DNA from: Nansenia antarctica
Taxonomy: Eukaryota; Chordata; Actinopteri; Argentiniformes; Microstomatidae
Reading direction: 5' to 3'
Length of the DNA stretch: 64,000 nucleotides
Assembly: GCA_963989245.1 (NCBI GenBank)
Contig: OZ022339.1
Location: 93,175,142-93,239,141 of the forward strand
Part shown: positions 23,734 to 35,358 of the stretch, piece by piece
Numbering within the stretch: position 1 is the stretch's first letter
How the letters are laid out: every line of letters begins with the position of its first letter
Made by a program: the position numbers and the translations under genes
The notes under the pieces: generated by a model
Database searches by the model: none
Seen by the model: only the letters and a program-made list of their open reading frames with translations
Told to the model about the DNA's origin: nothing

Positions 23734-26117
23734 CATGATGAAAGTTTCATGTTTCAAATTCGGCAAAAAGAAGCAGATGCAGCTCCGCTTGGCCAGAGAG
23801 AAGAGAAAGAGGAAAGGTGACGGAGGAAAATGTTGATGCTATTCAAAGTGCTTCGAAGGTAAGTCCCTTTTGTTGCACAGAGATAAGAGAATTAATTTCG
23901 TTGTATCAGTACAATGACAATAAAGAGCATTCATTCATTCATTCATTCTAGCGCAAGCTGTCGCTGTCGCCGTCATCGAGCGCTTCTGAAGAGCACGCTG
24001 CCGCGGCTACACAAGGCTTTTGGCGCATGTTGGCCAACTAACTGGACTGATTGCCGACCTGCAATGCCCGGATTGCGGAGAGAAAGGTGCACTAAAGGTG
24101 GACATTGGTCAAGGGAACAAAGGATTCTCATCCAACCTTGTGTTGGGGTGCGGTGAGTGTGGGTACAACAGGAGCACGTTCTCTTCCCCTCGTCTCCAGT
24201 CCACGGCGTTTGACATAAACGTCAGAATGGTGCTCCTCGCACATGAACTGGGAACGGGCTATGCAGCCCTAAAAAAAGTCAGCAAAGTGCTCGGGATACC
24301 TGGGATTGGACACAGTACCTACGTCAAGCACAGCAAGATGGTGTCCGGTAAGAATTCTCTCTCTCAGGCTATTTTATAGTGTATTTTCTATGGCAACAAG
24401 TGGGAAGGGAATACTTCAGTATGTAATAAAACAGTGTGTGTGTGTGTGTGTGTGTATGTGTGTGTATGCTTTCGTGTGTGTGTGTGTGTGTGTGTCTGTG
24501 TGTGTGTACGCTTTCGTTTGTGTGTGTGTGTGTGTGTATGCTTTCGTTTGTGTGTGTTTGTGACAGTTTGTGTGTGTAGGCTAACAGTAACTGTAGGCAG
24601 AAGCCTCTGTGTGCGTGTGTGTGTGCGTGCGTGTGCGTGAGAGAGAGGCAGAGAGAGACAGTGATCAATACTGTTTTTCAGTGCAGTAATCAGTTGTTTA
24701 GATTACTATACTGTTTGTGTCTCATGATTGATATTCATACATAATGGCAATAAAATGCATCAGTCTCTTTGTTCTCATCTTTACTTTTTATCAATAAAAC
24801 TTCAGATGAAGAGTTGGTGATTTGCTTTGTTTTTTATTTCAGCCGTAGAGACCAACAGAGGTCTTGAGAGCCTCTCCAACACCAGAGAGGTGGTGCGGCA
24901 GGCCTACGCCGACACCGACCCAGATGTGGCAGAGCTCCTGCAGGAGGATCCGGACGCTGTCATAGACATCTCTGTATCATTCGACGGAACCTGGCAGAAG
25001 AGGGGGTTTTCCTCACATTATGGCATCGGGGTCTGTATTGACATCCTCACCGGGCTAGTCATCGACTACGAGGTGCTGTCAACCTACTGCCACTCTTGTG
25101 TCCTCAAAGCCATTGCTGTCAAGGACAAAAAGGTCACAGAGGAGGACTACAAGACCTGGAAGGAGGAACACACCAAGTCCTGCTCCCAAAACTTTGCTGG
25201 CTCCAGCAAAGCAATGGAGCAGGAATCCGCCAAGCGCATGTGGGGCAGGTCAGTAAACCGCCACCAGCTGCGCTACACGCAGATGCTCGGCGATGGGGAC
25301 AGTTCAGCGCTCCGGGAGGTGGTGTCCCTGGACCCCTACCCGGGGATTGTGGTTGAGAAGCTGGAGTGCATCAACCACGCGCACAAAAGAATGGGCACTG
25401 CTCTGCGGAAACTAACTAAAGAAGGCAAGTTGGGAGGGAAGGGGGTCGGCAAGTTAACCGCCAAGAAATGCAAGGCTTTGCAACATTTTTACAGGGGAGC
25501 CATTCTGTAAAATCTGGGCAATGTAGACGTGATGGAGAGAAATATGGGCGGGCCTCCTCCACTCAATGTCGAGTGATGAACATCCTACGCACGCCAGGTG
25601 CAATGTGTCCTGGTGCTGGTTCAAGAAGGCGGAGGAGAATGGAGAGGAGCCCGACAGCCACAGCCAGCACCCTCAGAACTTTCTCTGCAAGGAGGTGGGG
25701 GAGAAGCTGCTGCCTGTCTACCACAGGATGACCAGCGATGCCCTTCTACAGAGGATGCAGCATGGAGGCACACAGAACACCAATGAGTGCCTCAACTCAG
25801 TAATCTGGGCGCGGTGTCCGAAGACAGTTTTTCAAGGCAAAGGCCGAATTGAGGCTGCTGCAGGGATGGCCGTTGCAACCTTTAATGAAGGTGCCCATGC
25901 CATGCTCAGTGTGATGGAAAAGTTGTGGCTGGAAAGCACAATGGTCACACTGGAGAACATGAGGGAGGTCGATCTGCTCCGGGTGAAGAAGGCAGAGGCA
26001 GTGACGAGCGCAGCGGCCAAGCGTAGGCGTAAGCACCTCAGCACAGCCCAAAAGCTAAAAAGGCACCAGCAGGAACTGAATGAAGGGCAGATGTATGGGG
26101 CTGGGATGGCTGAGTAG
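23734..26117 (+). pseudogene. Mutator-like transposase (PF20700 type)
   Basis: A short first exon starting MMKVSCFKFGKKKQMQ is followed by exons at 23952-24347 and from 24843. The second has a zinc-ribbon pattern (CPDCG, then CGECG) and GHSTYVKHSKMVS. The third has ISVSFDGTWQKRGFSSHYGI, LSTYCHSCVLKAI, MLGDGDSSALREV and CINHAHKRMGTALRKL, the diagnostic run of the Mutator-like transposase domain found in many animals. Near 25510 the frame stops and resumes in another (GGTQNTNECLNSVIWARCPK) through to a TGA-free C-terminus ending GMAE at 26114. At least two frame breaks make it inactive. Introns at 24348 and 24842 have GT and AG ends. Confidence 0.75.
24434..24565. repeat. (GT)n-rich microsatellite
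   Basis: Imperfect GT repeats broken by GCTTTCGT units, inside an intron of the Mutator-like gene. Confidence 0.9.
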
Positions 26118-26119
26118 AT

Positions 26120-26159
<40 letters not shown>

Positions 26160-26880
26160 CTGGCTGGCTGTAGTTCTGTGTGCTGATTACATGGTGGTGC
26201 CAGAGGTTTGTGAGAGAGGGAGACACTTTCTATTCCATAACAGCCACTATTTGTAGACTGTGTGCATTTCTGTTCAGTTTATGTTATTCAGTTATCAGTC
26301 AGGTGTTTAGGATGTTTATTGCTAATGGTTTGATTAGGTTTTGTGTTTGTGAATAGCAGTTTCAAATAAAAATGTTTCATATTTCACAATACAAAACTTT
26401 GAGTCTGTTTTCCCGAAAATGGGTTTTTATGTGTTTGTCCATATGAGTTGCCCATTTTCCTTGCACCAAAACAGACCAAACTTTCCACATTTCTTCCTAT
26501 CCATATTCTGCTTCTTTACACACGAGAGTTTGATGATATATCATTCATAGCCCTGTTTATAGTACATTTTATACCAACACCATGGCAAAATAGATTTTTT
26601 TATGACTATGGACAGTATTTCCTGATGTATGGGCTGATACGAGGACAGACACAATCTTTCATGGAAAAAGTTTGTTTTCTTATGTGTCAACATAAATAAA
26701 AATAAATAAAAAATATGTTGACACATATGATGGTGTGAGTGATCCTGGAGATTTGGGTCCAATTAGCATCTAATTTGCATAATAAACATAAACAATAATA
26801 CAATTCAGAAAACTTGCAATACATTTTCCTTAGTTTTTATGTACATAACAAACTGGGAATGTGTTCATAGTGATATCTAT
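26118..26880. other. 3' flank, no gene seen
   Basis: A (GT)n run at 26122-26158, a possible AATAAA near 26366, then AT-rich sequence. It is probably the tail of the inserted Mutator-like element followed by the host intron. Confidence 0.5.
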
Positions 26881-26898
26881 TTTCTTTCTTTGTTTTAG

Positions 26899-29356
26899 TC
26901 TAGGGAAGGTAGCCTCGTCTTAAAAAGCCCCCCCAAAAAAACAAGATCAACCAAGATCAACCAGCCAAAACCATGGTACCTTGCATACATTATTTATTTA
27001 ATTTACATTACATTACATTACATCCATCTGTCATGTTGTCAGCCACCAACTCCAAGTTTAGAGTAGACATCCATCAAGCATTACAATGATTTGAACCATT
27101 TCACTCCTTTTGGCTTTTTTTTTGCTATGGTAAAGATGTAGCACGCTTCACATTACATCACATTACTGTCATTTAGCAGATGCTTTTGCCCAAAGCAACT
27201 TACAATGAGTCCATTTAACGTTGGTAGTCAAGAGGACTGTTAGTGATCAGGAATAATAAGTACACAAGTTCCAAGTGCAAAAGCAAGGTATTGAATGGGC
27301 AGTACAAGAATAAATAATTCGAAATACAATAACAATCTAATGTTTTGATAGAAGGCTACCAAAAGCTCAGAAGCCCACTGGTGGTGCTCTGAGGCCCACC
27401 AGGAGACCACGGCCCACTCGGTGAGAATAGCTGCTCTACAAATTTGTCAAAGTGTACATACAGTATGACACATATTGATATGTAGTATGATGTTGTCTAA
27501 GAGGGTCTGAAATCATATTTAACAATTTCAACTAATGTGTTTCAGATCAACTCTCTCTGGGGGAAGGAAGACAGTGGGGTGGTAGTGGCATTGATTAATT
27601 CCAAAGAAAACAGGAACGTGTCCTACACCCTCCGCCATGCTGAGTTCCTGACACTGAGGCCACACCAGTGGCTGGCAGGGGAGGTAACCAAGACTACACT
27701 GTTTTCATAATTGTAAACATCATACAGGATAGATAAAGTTAAAATATTTCAAACGAAATACTGAACATTGAATTATTAAACATTTGTCATTTTCAGGTAA
27801 TGGAAACATACCTCCAGATACTTATAAATCAGAGTGGCAAGGGGCAAAAAAAAAATTTGCTCAACCACTATACTGGAGGTATGATTCTCCATGGGACGAG
27901 GGAGGCAATGGCACGTCAATCCCTACGAAAGGTACTATGTTCACACTGCAAGGCTTACTGCTCAATTCTGATTTACTGCCCAGATCTGATTTGTTTGTTT
28001 GGCTGTTCCTATTGCCCTTTGAAATGTGACCTATATCAGATTCCAGTGTGATTCACAGTCCAAAGTACTGACCTGTGTGCAAATGAATAAACATGTCCTA
28101 ATCTATCCTACTATACTGTCTGTCAAGGTACTGTATGAAATGATTAGTTGTTCTAAATATCTCATACTAGTTAGTGCATTGTATAGGTTACAAGTTTGTA
28201 AATGTTTTGATTCTATAGGTGCTGAAACCATTGTTGTAAACATGCTAGAGTTAAAATCATTAGATGCTTTAATCTTGCAGCCCTCTAGGAGTGACACAGT
28301 CACAGTCATAGAGGAATACTTGACTTTATTCATTGGCTGACAGTGGCACTTCAGCCCGTCCATACACACACACACACACACACGCACACACACAGGGATG
28401 GCACGCCATTAATTAGATCCAGTCTTGTTTCTAATTGACAGCTTTTGTCTTCCTTTTTGAATTTGTTTCAGGTTTCATTCAGTGACTATGAGGCCATCAT
28501 AGGCTTCATCAACATAAATAATGTGCACTGGACGTTAATGGTGAGATCGTCTTACTCAATCACTCCACCACACAAAATTGTGCTGCTATGTTAAACTAAG
28601 TGTATGATGAAACAGAGGTATGGTTTGTTACAGTTCTGTCAAGCTGCATCAGGCAGTGTGTTTTTAATCGACCCATCTGGAGGACAAGAGCTGGCGCATT
28701 CTGAGGATGTGGCCACAAGATTAAGGTAAATATGTACATCATTTACAAATATTTATGCATCAATAAGTCTACATGTAGGGCACAGTCATGTATGTATGGC
28801 ACAACAATGAATCTGTTAGATAACAGAATTTGTTTTCCATACAGGGAATACTTCAGAATGCGGCTCAATAAACACGGGAAGAAAGACTGGCTGGGGTTGA
28901 AGTTGAAGGGGGCAACTATCAACCACACCAAACAACAAGATGGCTTCAGCTGTGGCGTGTTTGTTATGGAGGTGAACATAACATGATGTTTGCATATTCT
29001 GTACTCTTTGATATATTTAACTTTCAATTTTAGGATACTGTAGTTTAACAAGTTTATATTATGTTCATATTTAGTTTGCAAGACAGATCATTGCAGAATT
29101 TCCAATCATCCCAACACACATGGGCTTAGACCCCTCCAAGAAGGATATGACGTGGAAAAGAAAGGTGTTTGCTGAGGCCATTCTGGATGCATCAGGTGTG
29201 CACAATTAATTAACAGGGGCATATAAAATATTAATGCTATTACCCAGAGTATGATATTTTACAGCATACTTTCTTACAGACTTCAGAATCGAGAACTGTT
29301 GCTCCATGTGTGCATCTCAATCTGTTCCTGGAGGAGCCACACCTGTAATTCATTGG
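26899..29356 (+). pseudogene. C48 (Ulp1/SENP-like) cysteine protease exons
   Basis: Exons at 26899-26975, 27546-27683, 27797-27931, 28472-28540, 28634-28725, 28845-28971, 29075-29195 and 29280-29356 have GT/AG borders and phases that join correctly where checked. The C48 catalytic residues are all visible: His in FININNVHWTLM, Asp in SVFLIDPSGGQEL, and Gln and Cys in KQQDGFSCGVFVMEV. This family cleaves ubiquitin-like modifiers such as SUMO, and also occurs inside plant Mutator-like and other transposons. The protease part has no stop in these exons. It lies downstream of a Mutator-like domain on the same strand and leads into a PHD-like finger, so it is read as the C-terminal half of one composite protein. 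Confidence 0.7.
27166..27430. repeat. Dispersed teleost repeat in an intron
   Basis: Starts TCATTTAGCAGATGCTTTTG followed by CCAAAGCAACTTACAATG, a phrase common to dispersed fish repeats; a relative is at about 59735. Family name not assigned. Confidence 0.55.
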
Positions 29357-30123
29357 GTTAGTACCTGTTTCACTTAAAATTCTGTACTGTTTATTACTTA
29401 TTTATGTATCTCTGTTTGGCAGATAATGCAGTCACACTAAACTTGCAGTATTTGTGTAATTTAGCAGATGTTTATAGAATGTGCCAATATTGTGAGATAG
29501 TATTGTGTTTCTGTGCTCGTGGGCACAATGTTGTTAGCATTAATTAGGCAATTACCATCAAGTGGCAAGGCCCTTTTGGTCTCTGCTCCAATGGTCTAAA
29601 CCGTTGGGCTACACACCGTCCAGTATTCAATTTTCATGAGCATGTGATTTGGTAAAACTTAAATTACTATAAATGTAACAAAATACCATAAGTTAACTGT
29701 TAATTCATTCTCATTACTGTATTAACTAATACCTTAGTTGACATGGACATTAGTAAAAACAAAAGGGCGACATTTGATAATCTCCTGTTTTGTGCTATAT
29801 GTCTGGAGATCTACACTTTAGCTTTTCCTATTCCACTCACTAACTCTACATGACGATAACATGCATCATGAGGGTGTAAGACATTATGGAACCGTTTCTA
29901 GGTTCAGTAGTTGAACCTAGTAGTTGAATCTGAAGTAGTTTGAATCTAGTATCATGTGCTACTCTCAGTTTTGTTTTCAATTCTACAGATTGCCTGCTCT
30001 GTGTGCATGAGGTGGGTTCCACTCAGAGTGTCTGAGTATGACTCGGGAGGAATTCAATGAGGCCAAGCGAGCTCCAGTCTGGAAGTGCCGTCTTTGCTGT
30101 GACAGTAAAAAGGGTAAACTCAG
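29280..30123 (+). pseudogene. PHD-like zinc-finger exons of the composite gene
   Basis: The first exon (29280-29356) carries IENCCSMCASQS and ends in His-Trp. The second (29989-30123) carries IACSVCMRWVPL, then, after a one-base frame change near 30033, TREEFNEAKRAPVWKCRLCC. The order C-x2-C, H-W, C-x2-C, W-K-C-x2-C is that of a PHD-type finger, which usually reads histone tails. The frameshift shows decay of this copy. Confidence 0.5.
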
Positions 30124-30481
30124 GTACATAGGAATGTATCACCTTAAAGCCCATTGACACAAGGAAAAACACCTTACTATCAATGACTGAATTGTAACAC
30201 ATTTCCATCCCAAATAAGACTATCACCACCCATTCTATGGACTGGTGGCATTGTTTTCTTAACACCACAGCCTAATGTGTCAGAATATATGGAGAAGTAA
30301 AGAGAGAATGTCTTTGAATTATATGTCAGTCAATATTATGTAGAAAGAAAGAGAGAATGGGTTTGAATTAAATGCGAGGAAATGTCCCAGTCCAAAAGCG
30401 TTACGGCAGGGTTCAGGCTATGTGGCCTGTCTACGCATTGACCCTTCTCTCCCTCTCTCTCGCTCTTCCTCCATTCCACAG

Positions 30482-30716
30482 GGCCCATTGAGCAGCTCAG
30501 TGACTACACCAGAATGCGCAGTGCCCTGTTCTAACTAACGACTTCGACGCCTCACCCCTCCCCGCCAGTGTTGTTCTGTGCGTCATATCAGCTGTTTGTT
30601 CTCCTCCTCTCCATCACTCCTCCATCACTCCTCCCTCTCTCCTCTCTGTTCCAGCTGGTTAGGAGAGATAGTTTTATAATAGTTTATTTTTTGTGCCAAT
30701 ATTTGTTTTAAATAAA
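30482..30716 (+). CDS. Terminal exon of an unidentified host gene
   Basis: A long pyrimidine tract and CCACAG acceptor end at 30481. One frame then reads PIEQLSDYTRMRSALF and stops at TAA (30532-30534). A GC-rich 3' UTR with CT repeats follows, and an AATAAA signal lies at 30711-30716. It looks like a real 3' end, but its frame does not join the PHD exon at 30123 without a stop, so it probably belongs to another gene. I do not recognise it. Confidence 0.4.
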
Positions 30717-31160
30717 CATTTTGTGTCCATTTTAATGAGTCTGAGAAAATCTGCTCCTCGACTGAAATAAGTACACCTACTGATAGCCTAAGCCTTGTAT
30801 TGTTGTGAGCAGATTCTGCTGTCACATCCCCGATAGTAATCTGCAATTGGTTTGAGCTGCTTTGGCCCAATATTGGCAGTTATTGATCAGGACAGCCATA
30901 TCTCCATAGGGTTTTTGAGTTCTTGAATTGTAATAAATTCCTAATCAATTGATTGGGAAAAACAAAGGTTGCCATTTTTGGAGGGGCACTCCCAGAACAA
31001 TCTACAATTGGTTTGAGGTGTTTTGACCCAATATTGGCAGAGTTATTGATCAGGAAAGCCAAATCTCCATTGGGTTTTTCACTACTTTTACCACGGTCCC
31101 TAAAATGCCGAATGTGAATGTCTGTTGAATGTCGAATATAAAAACAACTTTACCACGGTC
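30717..31160. other. Intergenic, partial direct repeat only
   Basis: A phrase TTTGACCCAATATTGGCAG and the nearby GATCAGGA...CCATATCTCCAT occur twice (about 30863-30910 and 31020-31075). No gene is recognised. Confidence 0.55.
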
Positions 31161-31696
31161 GTTAGCTACCGTAGCTGGCTAGCACCTGGTGGTAACGTTA
31201 GCTACCGTAGCTAGCACCTGGTGGTAACGTTAGCTACCGTAGCTAGCACCTGGTGGTAACGTTAGCTACCGTAGCTAGCTAGCACCTGGTGGTAACATTA
31301 GCTACCGAAGCTAGCTAGCACCTGGTGGTAACATTAGCTACCGTAGCTGGCTAGCACCTGGTGGTAACATTAGCTACCTTAGTTAGCTAGCACCTGGTGG
31401 TAACATTAGCTACCGTAGCTGGCTAGCACCTGGTGGTAACATTAGCTACCGTAGCTGGCTAGCACCTGGTGGTAACGTTAGCTACTGTAGCTACCTAGCA
31501 CCTGGTGGTAACATTAGCTACCTTAGTTAGCTAGCACCTGGTGGTAACGTTAGCTAACGTAGCTAGCTAGCACCTGGTGGTAACGTTAGCTACCGTAGCT
31601 GGCTAGCACCTGGTGGTAACGTTAGCTACCGTAACTAGCTAGCACCTGGTGGTAACGTTAGCTACCGTAGCTAGCTAGCACCTGGTGGTAACGTTA
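31161..31696. repeat. 36-bp minisatellite, 15 copies
   Basis: The core ACCTGGTGGTAAC occurs fifteen times, separated mostly by GTTAGCTACCGTAGCTAGCTAGC-type spacers with single-base variants. Some units are shorter (32 bp or less). Spacer variants ATT and CTTAGTTAG recur in a patterned way. Confidence 0.95.
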
Positions 31697-31769
31697 GTGT
31701 AAGAGTCTCTAGGCACAGAGGGAGGTCGACACAAAGGAACAGCTGTACAAACGTGTTTGTTAACGTACA

Positions 31770-31870
31770 GCACGGCTCAGCACCGTCACTGACGGGCTAA
31801 CACACACACACTGCACCGTCACTGACGGGCTAACACACACACACACACACTGCACCGTCACTGACGGGCT
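31770..31870. repeat. Short tandem repeat CACCGTCACTGACGGGCT
   Basis: Three copies are separated by (CA)n runs. They lead into sequence related to the DIRS terminal repeat. Confidence 0.8.
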
Positions 31871-32039
31871 GAGCGAGACGTTCAAAATAATCAAGAATAA
31901 ATACTAAGTGCAGCGCGCGGCCGTCACTGCCGCTCAAACTTTCCATACAGTGTGTGTGTGTGTGTTGTGGTCGCTCGTATCTGTGGACTGTTTAGCTCTA
32001 GCCACCCGCACAGTTCTTGTCAGCACCAGTGAGAAGTGA

Positions 32040-32195
32040 GCAAAGGTTGTTGAATGACGACAGATGTCTTATATAGGCGGAGGGTCCCTTCCCTCGTGAC
32101 ACAAGCGTCGCCTTGGCCAGCCAATGGGCTGGCGCAGTGTAATTCAGTTTCTGATGAGGTCACGCAGGGGGCGTTCCCATAGTGAGATACGAAAC
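32040..32195. mobile_element. Solo DIRS terminal-repeat fragment
   Basis: Read on the minus strand, this matches 33801-33960 of the DIRS element at high identity, including the phrase TGGGAACGCCCCCTGCGTGA and a TATATA promoter-like box. It is thus inverted relative to that end, about 1.6 kb away. It may be the other terminal repeat of an older DIRS copy. Confidence 0.8.
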
Positions 32196-32504
32196 GCACT
32201 ACAACTAGAAATCAGACAGTAACTCATTTTTTTTCTACAATGCTGAATGCTGCTGTTTAAATTGTTTTAACTTGAAACCAGTTGGTCACTGAGTAGTGAG
32301 TAACAGTGAGTACTGTTTTTGTTGCTTGAATAAAGGCTGGCAGTCTTTAATAGCCAAATGTTGTGGACTATACTGGGGAAGTATTTGTTATTATTCAGGA
32401 GTAAAACAATAAATACAAATATCGGATTGATATCGGTATCGCAGATACCTGAAACCCAGGTATCGGTAGTGAAAAAATGGGATCGGGACATCCCTACCTA
32501 ATTT

Positions 32505-33060
32505 CATCCCATACAGGCCTTTCAATATCTTATTGATAATCACAACCTAGAGAAACAAGATTTCTACAGGTATTTACAACTGAGGCATTACTTCTATAAG
32601 AATATAAAGAATAATGAGGTTTCTGAAATGAGTCTCGTCAACATTTTTATTGATGCGTATAAGGGCAACACCCACAAGAAACTGGTGTCAAGAATTATAC
32701 AGAAGAGTATACAGTCCACCAAGAATCACTCCACCTTATATGTTAGGGATAAGTGGGAGAAGGAAGCAAACATAGTCCTAACTGAGGAAGAATGGTTGAA
32801 CATAAAATACAATCCACCACCTCTAGCTCTGGACAATGGAGAGAATTTTCATGGAAGAACATTATTAGGTTTTTTATTACCCCAAGAAGAAAATACTTAC
32901 AGAATGGTACACCGGGAACTGGGAATTGCTGGAGAGAGTGCAACAATTCAATGGCTCATTTCTATCACATTTTTTGGGAATGCAGGGGTGCTGGCCCAAA
33001 AACGTGACAAAATAATTTTCACTGAAAACGACGGAAATTATCATTGCGCGGCGCCCAGGC
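32505..33060 (+). pseudogene. L1/Tx1-like LINE ORF2 C-terminal fragment
   Basis: The frames read FYRYLQLRHYFYKN, then DKWEKEANIVLTEEEW, and in another frame WKNIIRFFITPRRKY and NNSMAHFYHIFWECRG. The last is the C-terminal Cys/His motif region of L1-clade ORF2. There are at least two frame changes, and no polyA tail was read. It is a truncated copy. Confidence 0.7.
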
Positions 33061-33506
33061 ACCTTCCTATGATGCATGCTATAATTTTTCTATACAAGCT
33101 CTGTTCAAGGGACACATATAAAGCCTGTCAGTGTTATTCAGACCTATGAAGCAGCGGTAACAATAATGAAAACGCATCTATTAGAATTAGAAGAAAGATG
33201 TTTTTATTTTGTAAATATATTTTGTTTGTTTTTGTTTTTGTTTTTTTGGTTTGTCACTTAAAACATTTATTCCCACATACATGAAACCACACATCAATCC
33301 CAAAAAAGAAAAGTCGCTTTGGATAAAGGCATCTGTTAAATGCCCAAAAATGTAAATGTATCATGAGACTTGTTAACCAAGGGGAGTGTGGTGAGTGGGA
33401 ATGTAACGATGGACATATGTGCTGAGAGAACATTCCACAACAAACAGTATCAAAACTAAACTTCAAAATGGGAATTTCTTAACAAGGTTCCCATACGTAG
33501 GGACGT

Positions 33507-33751
33507 CTACAGCTCCATGAGGGCTTTTATTTCATTAATGCGTGACGCCTTCTTGACGGTGGGGTTCTTGGAGCCGAAAGCCTTGTCCACCAGATCCTGC
33601 TTCTGCCTCTGAATCTTCACCATGTTCTCCTCCACAGAGTCCTTCACGATGAACTTGGTGATGAAGACGTCTCTCTTCTGGCCCAGGCGGTGACAGCGAT
33701 CCACACACTGGTCCTCTGCTGCAGGGTTCCACGCTGGATCCATGAGGAAAA
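33507..33751 (-). CDS. hltf: hltf last coding exon (isolated)
   Basis: The minus-strand frame reads FLMDPAWNPAAEDQCVDRCH, then KFIVKDSVEENMVKIQ, and ends INEIKALMEL with a stop at 33507. This is motif VI of the SNF2 helicase and the C-terminus of HLTF, the helicase-like, E3-ligase translocase that remodels stalled replication forks. A minus-strand AATAAA at 33266-33271 gives a plausible 3' end. The acceptor AG at 33752-33753 lies at the very edge of the DIRS element, and no other hltf exon is seen up to 64000. It may be the tail of a gene with a huge transposon-filled intron, or a stranded fragment. Confidence 0.75.
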
Positions 33752-34051
33752 CTTTAGGTTATTTACATAACCCCGGTTCTCTGAGTAGTATTCGTGAGTA
33801 TCTCACTATGGGAACGCCCCCTGCGTGACCTCATCAGAAACTGAATTACACTGCGCCAGCCCATTGGCTGGCCCAGGCGACGCTTGTGTCACGAGGGACG
33901 GGACCCTCCGCCTATATAAAGCGTACACACAGCGTCTGTCGTCATTCAAAACAAGCAACCTCTTTCTCGCTTCTAAAGCAAGGAGGGTGGTCCGGTGAGA
34001 TACTCACGAATACTACTCAGAGAACCGGGGTTATGTAAATAACCTAAAGTT
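33750..34051. repeat. 57-bp inverted repeat at the DIRS end
   Basis: AACTTTAGGTTATTTACATA onward at 33750-33806 is repeated inverted at 33995-34051. A third, direct near-copy of the inner part (AGTATTCGT...CTCACTATGGGAA) follows at 34056-34090. Between the arms is a GC-rich promoter-like stretch with TATATAAA near 33914. This fits terminal and internal complementary regions of DIRS, which template circle formation. Confidence 0.85.
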
Positions 34052-34171
34052 CTCTTTCATAGTATTCGTTTCGTATCTCACTATGGGAATATACTTACTC
34101 CCGTATTGCCAGACCTGCCTGTAAAACGACAACTGTCCCAGAATGGACCCTCACACTCTAGGAACTACGTC

Positions 34172-35358
34172 CTAAGAGGAACCCAAACTGAGGACTGAGT
34201 GTGATAGCGTTGGAGCCGTAACATCCAACCTATAAAATCTAGCGACCGTGTGGGGCGAAGCCCAGCACGCCGCCACACACACCTCCTGAATAGACACCCC
34301 TTTAAAGAGTGCCCAGGAGGTCGCCAAACCTCTAGTAGAGTGCGCACGTAAGCCCGCGGGGGGCTGTAGACCCTTACTAGAGTAAGCCAAGGCAATAGCC
34401 GCCACTACCCAATGGGAAAGGCGTTGTTTCGACACTGGCTTTCCCGTGTGTGGATTCGCCCAGGATACAAACAACTGGTCACCTTTCCTGCAACCCTGAG
34501 TCCTGTCTATGTAAACACGCAGCGCGCGGACAGGACATAAAGTATGCAACCGCCTGTGCTCTTCCGAGGCAAAAGGCGGGGGATAGAAGGCAGCCAACTC
34601 TATAGGGGTGCAAGAGCCTATAACCTTCGGAATAAAGGCTGGGTTAGGCATCAGACTGACCCTAGAGTCCCCTGGGGAGAACTTTGTACACTCTCGGTGC
34701 ACCGAGAGCGCATGGACTTCACCTATGCACTTAGCCGAAGCCAAAGCAAGCAATAGGACCGTCTTTAGCGTTAACACTTTCACCTCCACCTGTTCCAGCG
34801 GTTCGAACGGTGGGCAGGAGAGAGCATCTAGTACCATAGGGAGGTCCCATGAAGGAGCTAACGGCCTAGACGTAGGCAATTTCCTTCGGGCCCCTTTCAT
34901 AAACTGGCACACCAACGGGTGCTGGCTTATCGACTTTCCACCCAGGCCAATATGACAAGCCGAAATAGCTGCCAAATAGACCTTAGCGGTTGAGAAAGCC
35001 TTACCCCTCTCAATCAAGTCCTGTAGAAATGACAGAATAACTGTCACAGAACACTGAAAAGGGACAGCGTGTGACTCTGAGCACCAAGTCTCGAACACAC
35101 GCCACTTATGCCCATACAACTTTCTAGTTGATGAGGCTCTGGCGCACTGAATAGTGTCGATCACCCCTTGGGGAAGACCCACTAGTGCAAGGTTGATCCC
35201 TTCACGGGCCAGGCCCACAGAGACAATCTCTCTGGGTGGGGATGGAATATCTCCCCCCGCGCCTGGGTCAGCAGGTCCCTGCGCAGCGGTAGTTGCCATG
35301 GCGGACCGGATAGGAGATGAAAAATCTCCGCCAACCAGTGCTTTCCCGGCCAACGCGG
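34172..35358 (-). pseudogene. DIRS tyrosine recombinase
   Basis: The C-terminal catalytic domain is clear: HSTRGLATSWALFKG holds the H-x-x-R pair, and VARFYRLDV the nucleophile Tyr. The first catalytic Arg, which DIRS proteins carry in a SAKR-type motif, is Cys here (SAKCIGEVHALSV, codon at 34727-34729). That should destroy recombinase activity and looks like a CpG transition. The N-terminal part is a SAM-like core-binding region (STAKVYLAAISACHI). Coding runs on into the far side of the hAT insertion. Confidence 0.8.

Larger units (their letters stand above)
23217..26898 (+). mobile_element. Second Mutator-like element, inserted at an exon edge
   Basis: Sequence between the duplicated acceptor at 23216 and the next host exon at 26899 is foreign to the host gene and carries its own intron-containing transposase gene (23734-26117). 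CCAAT-type motifs (ATTGGTT) near 23580-23620 precede the gene. The exact ends and target duplication could not be read, and the right end may lie well before 26898. (GT)n tracts fill part of the intron near 24434-24560 and the 3' flank at 26122-26158. Confidence 0.6.

Noticed and set aside
24369..24668. Cys/Val and His/Thr repeat frames
   Set aside because: They are translations of a (GT)n microsatellite on either strand.
31161..31696. A CRISPR-like array
   Set aside because: Units are adjacent with variable but related spacers, no unique spacers and no cas genes. It is a eukaryotic minisatellite.
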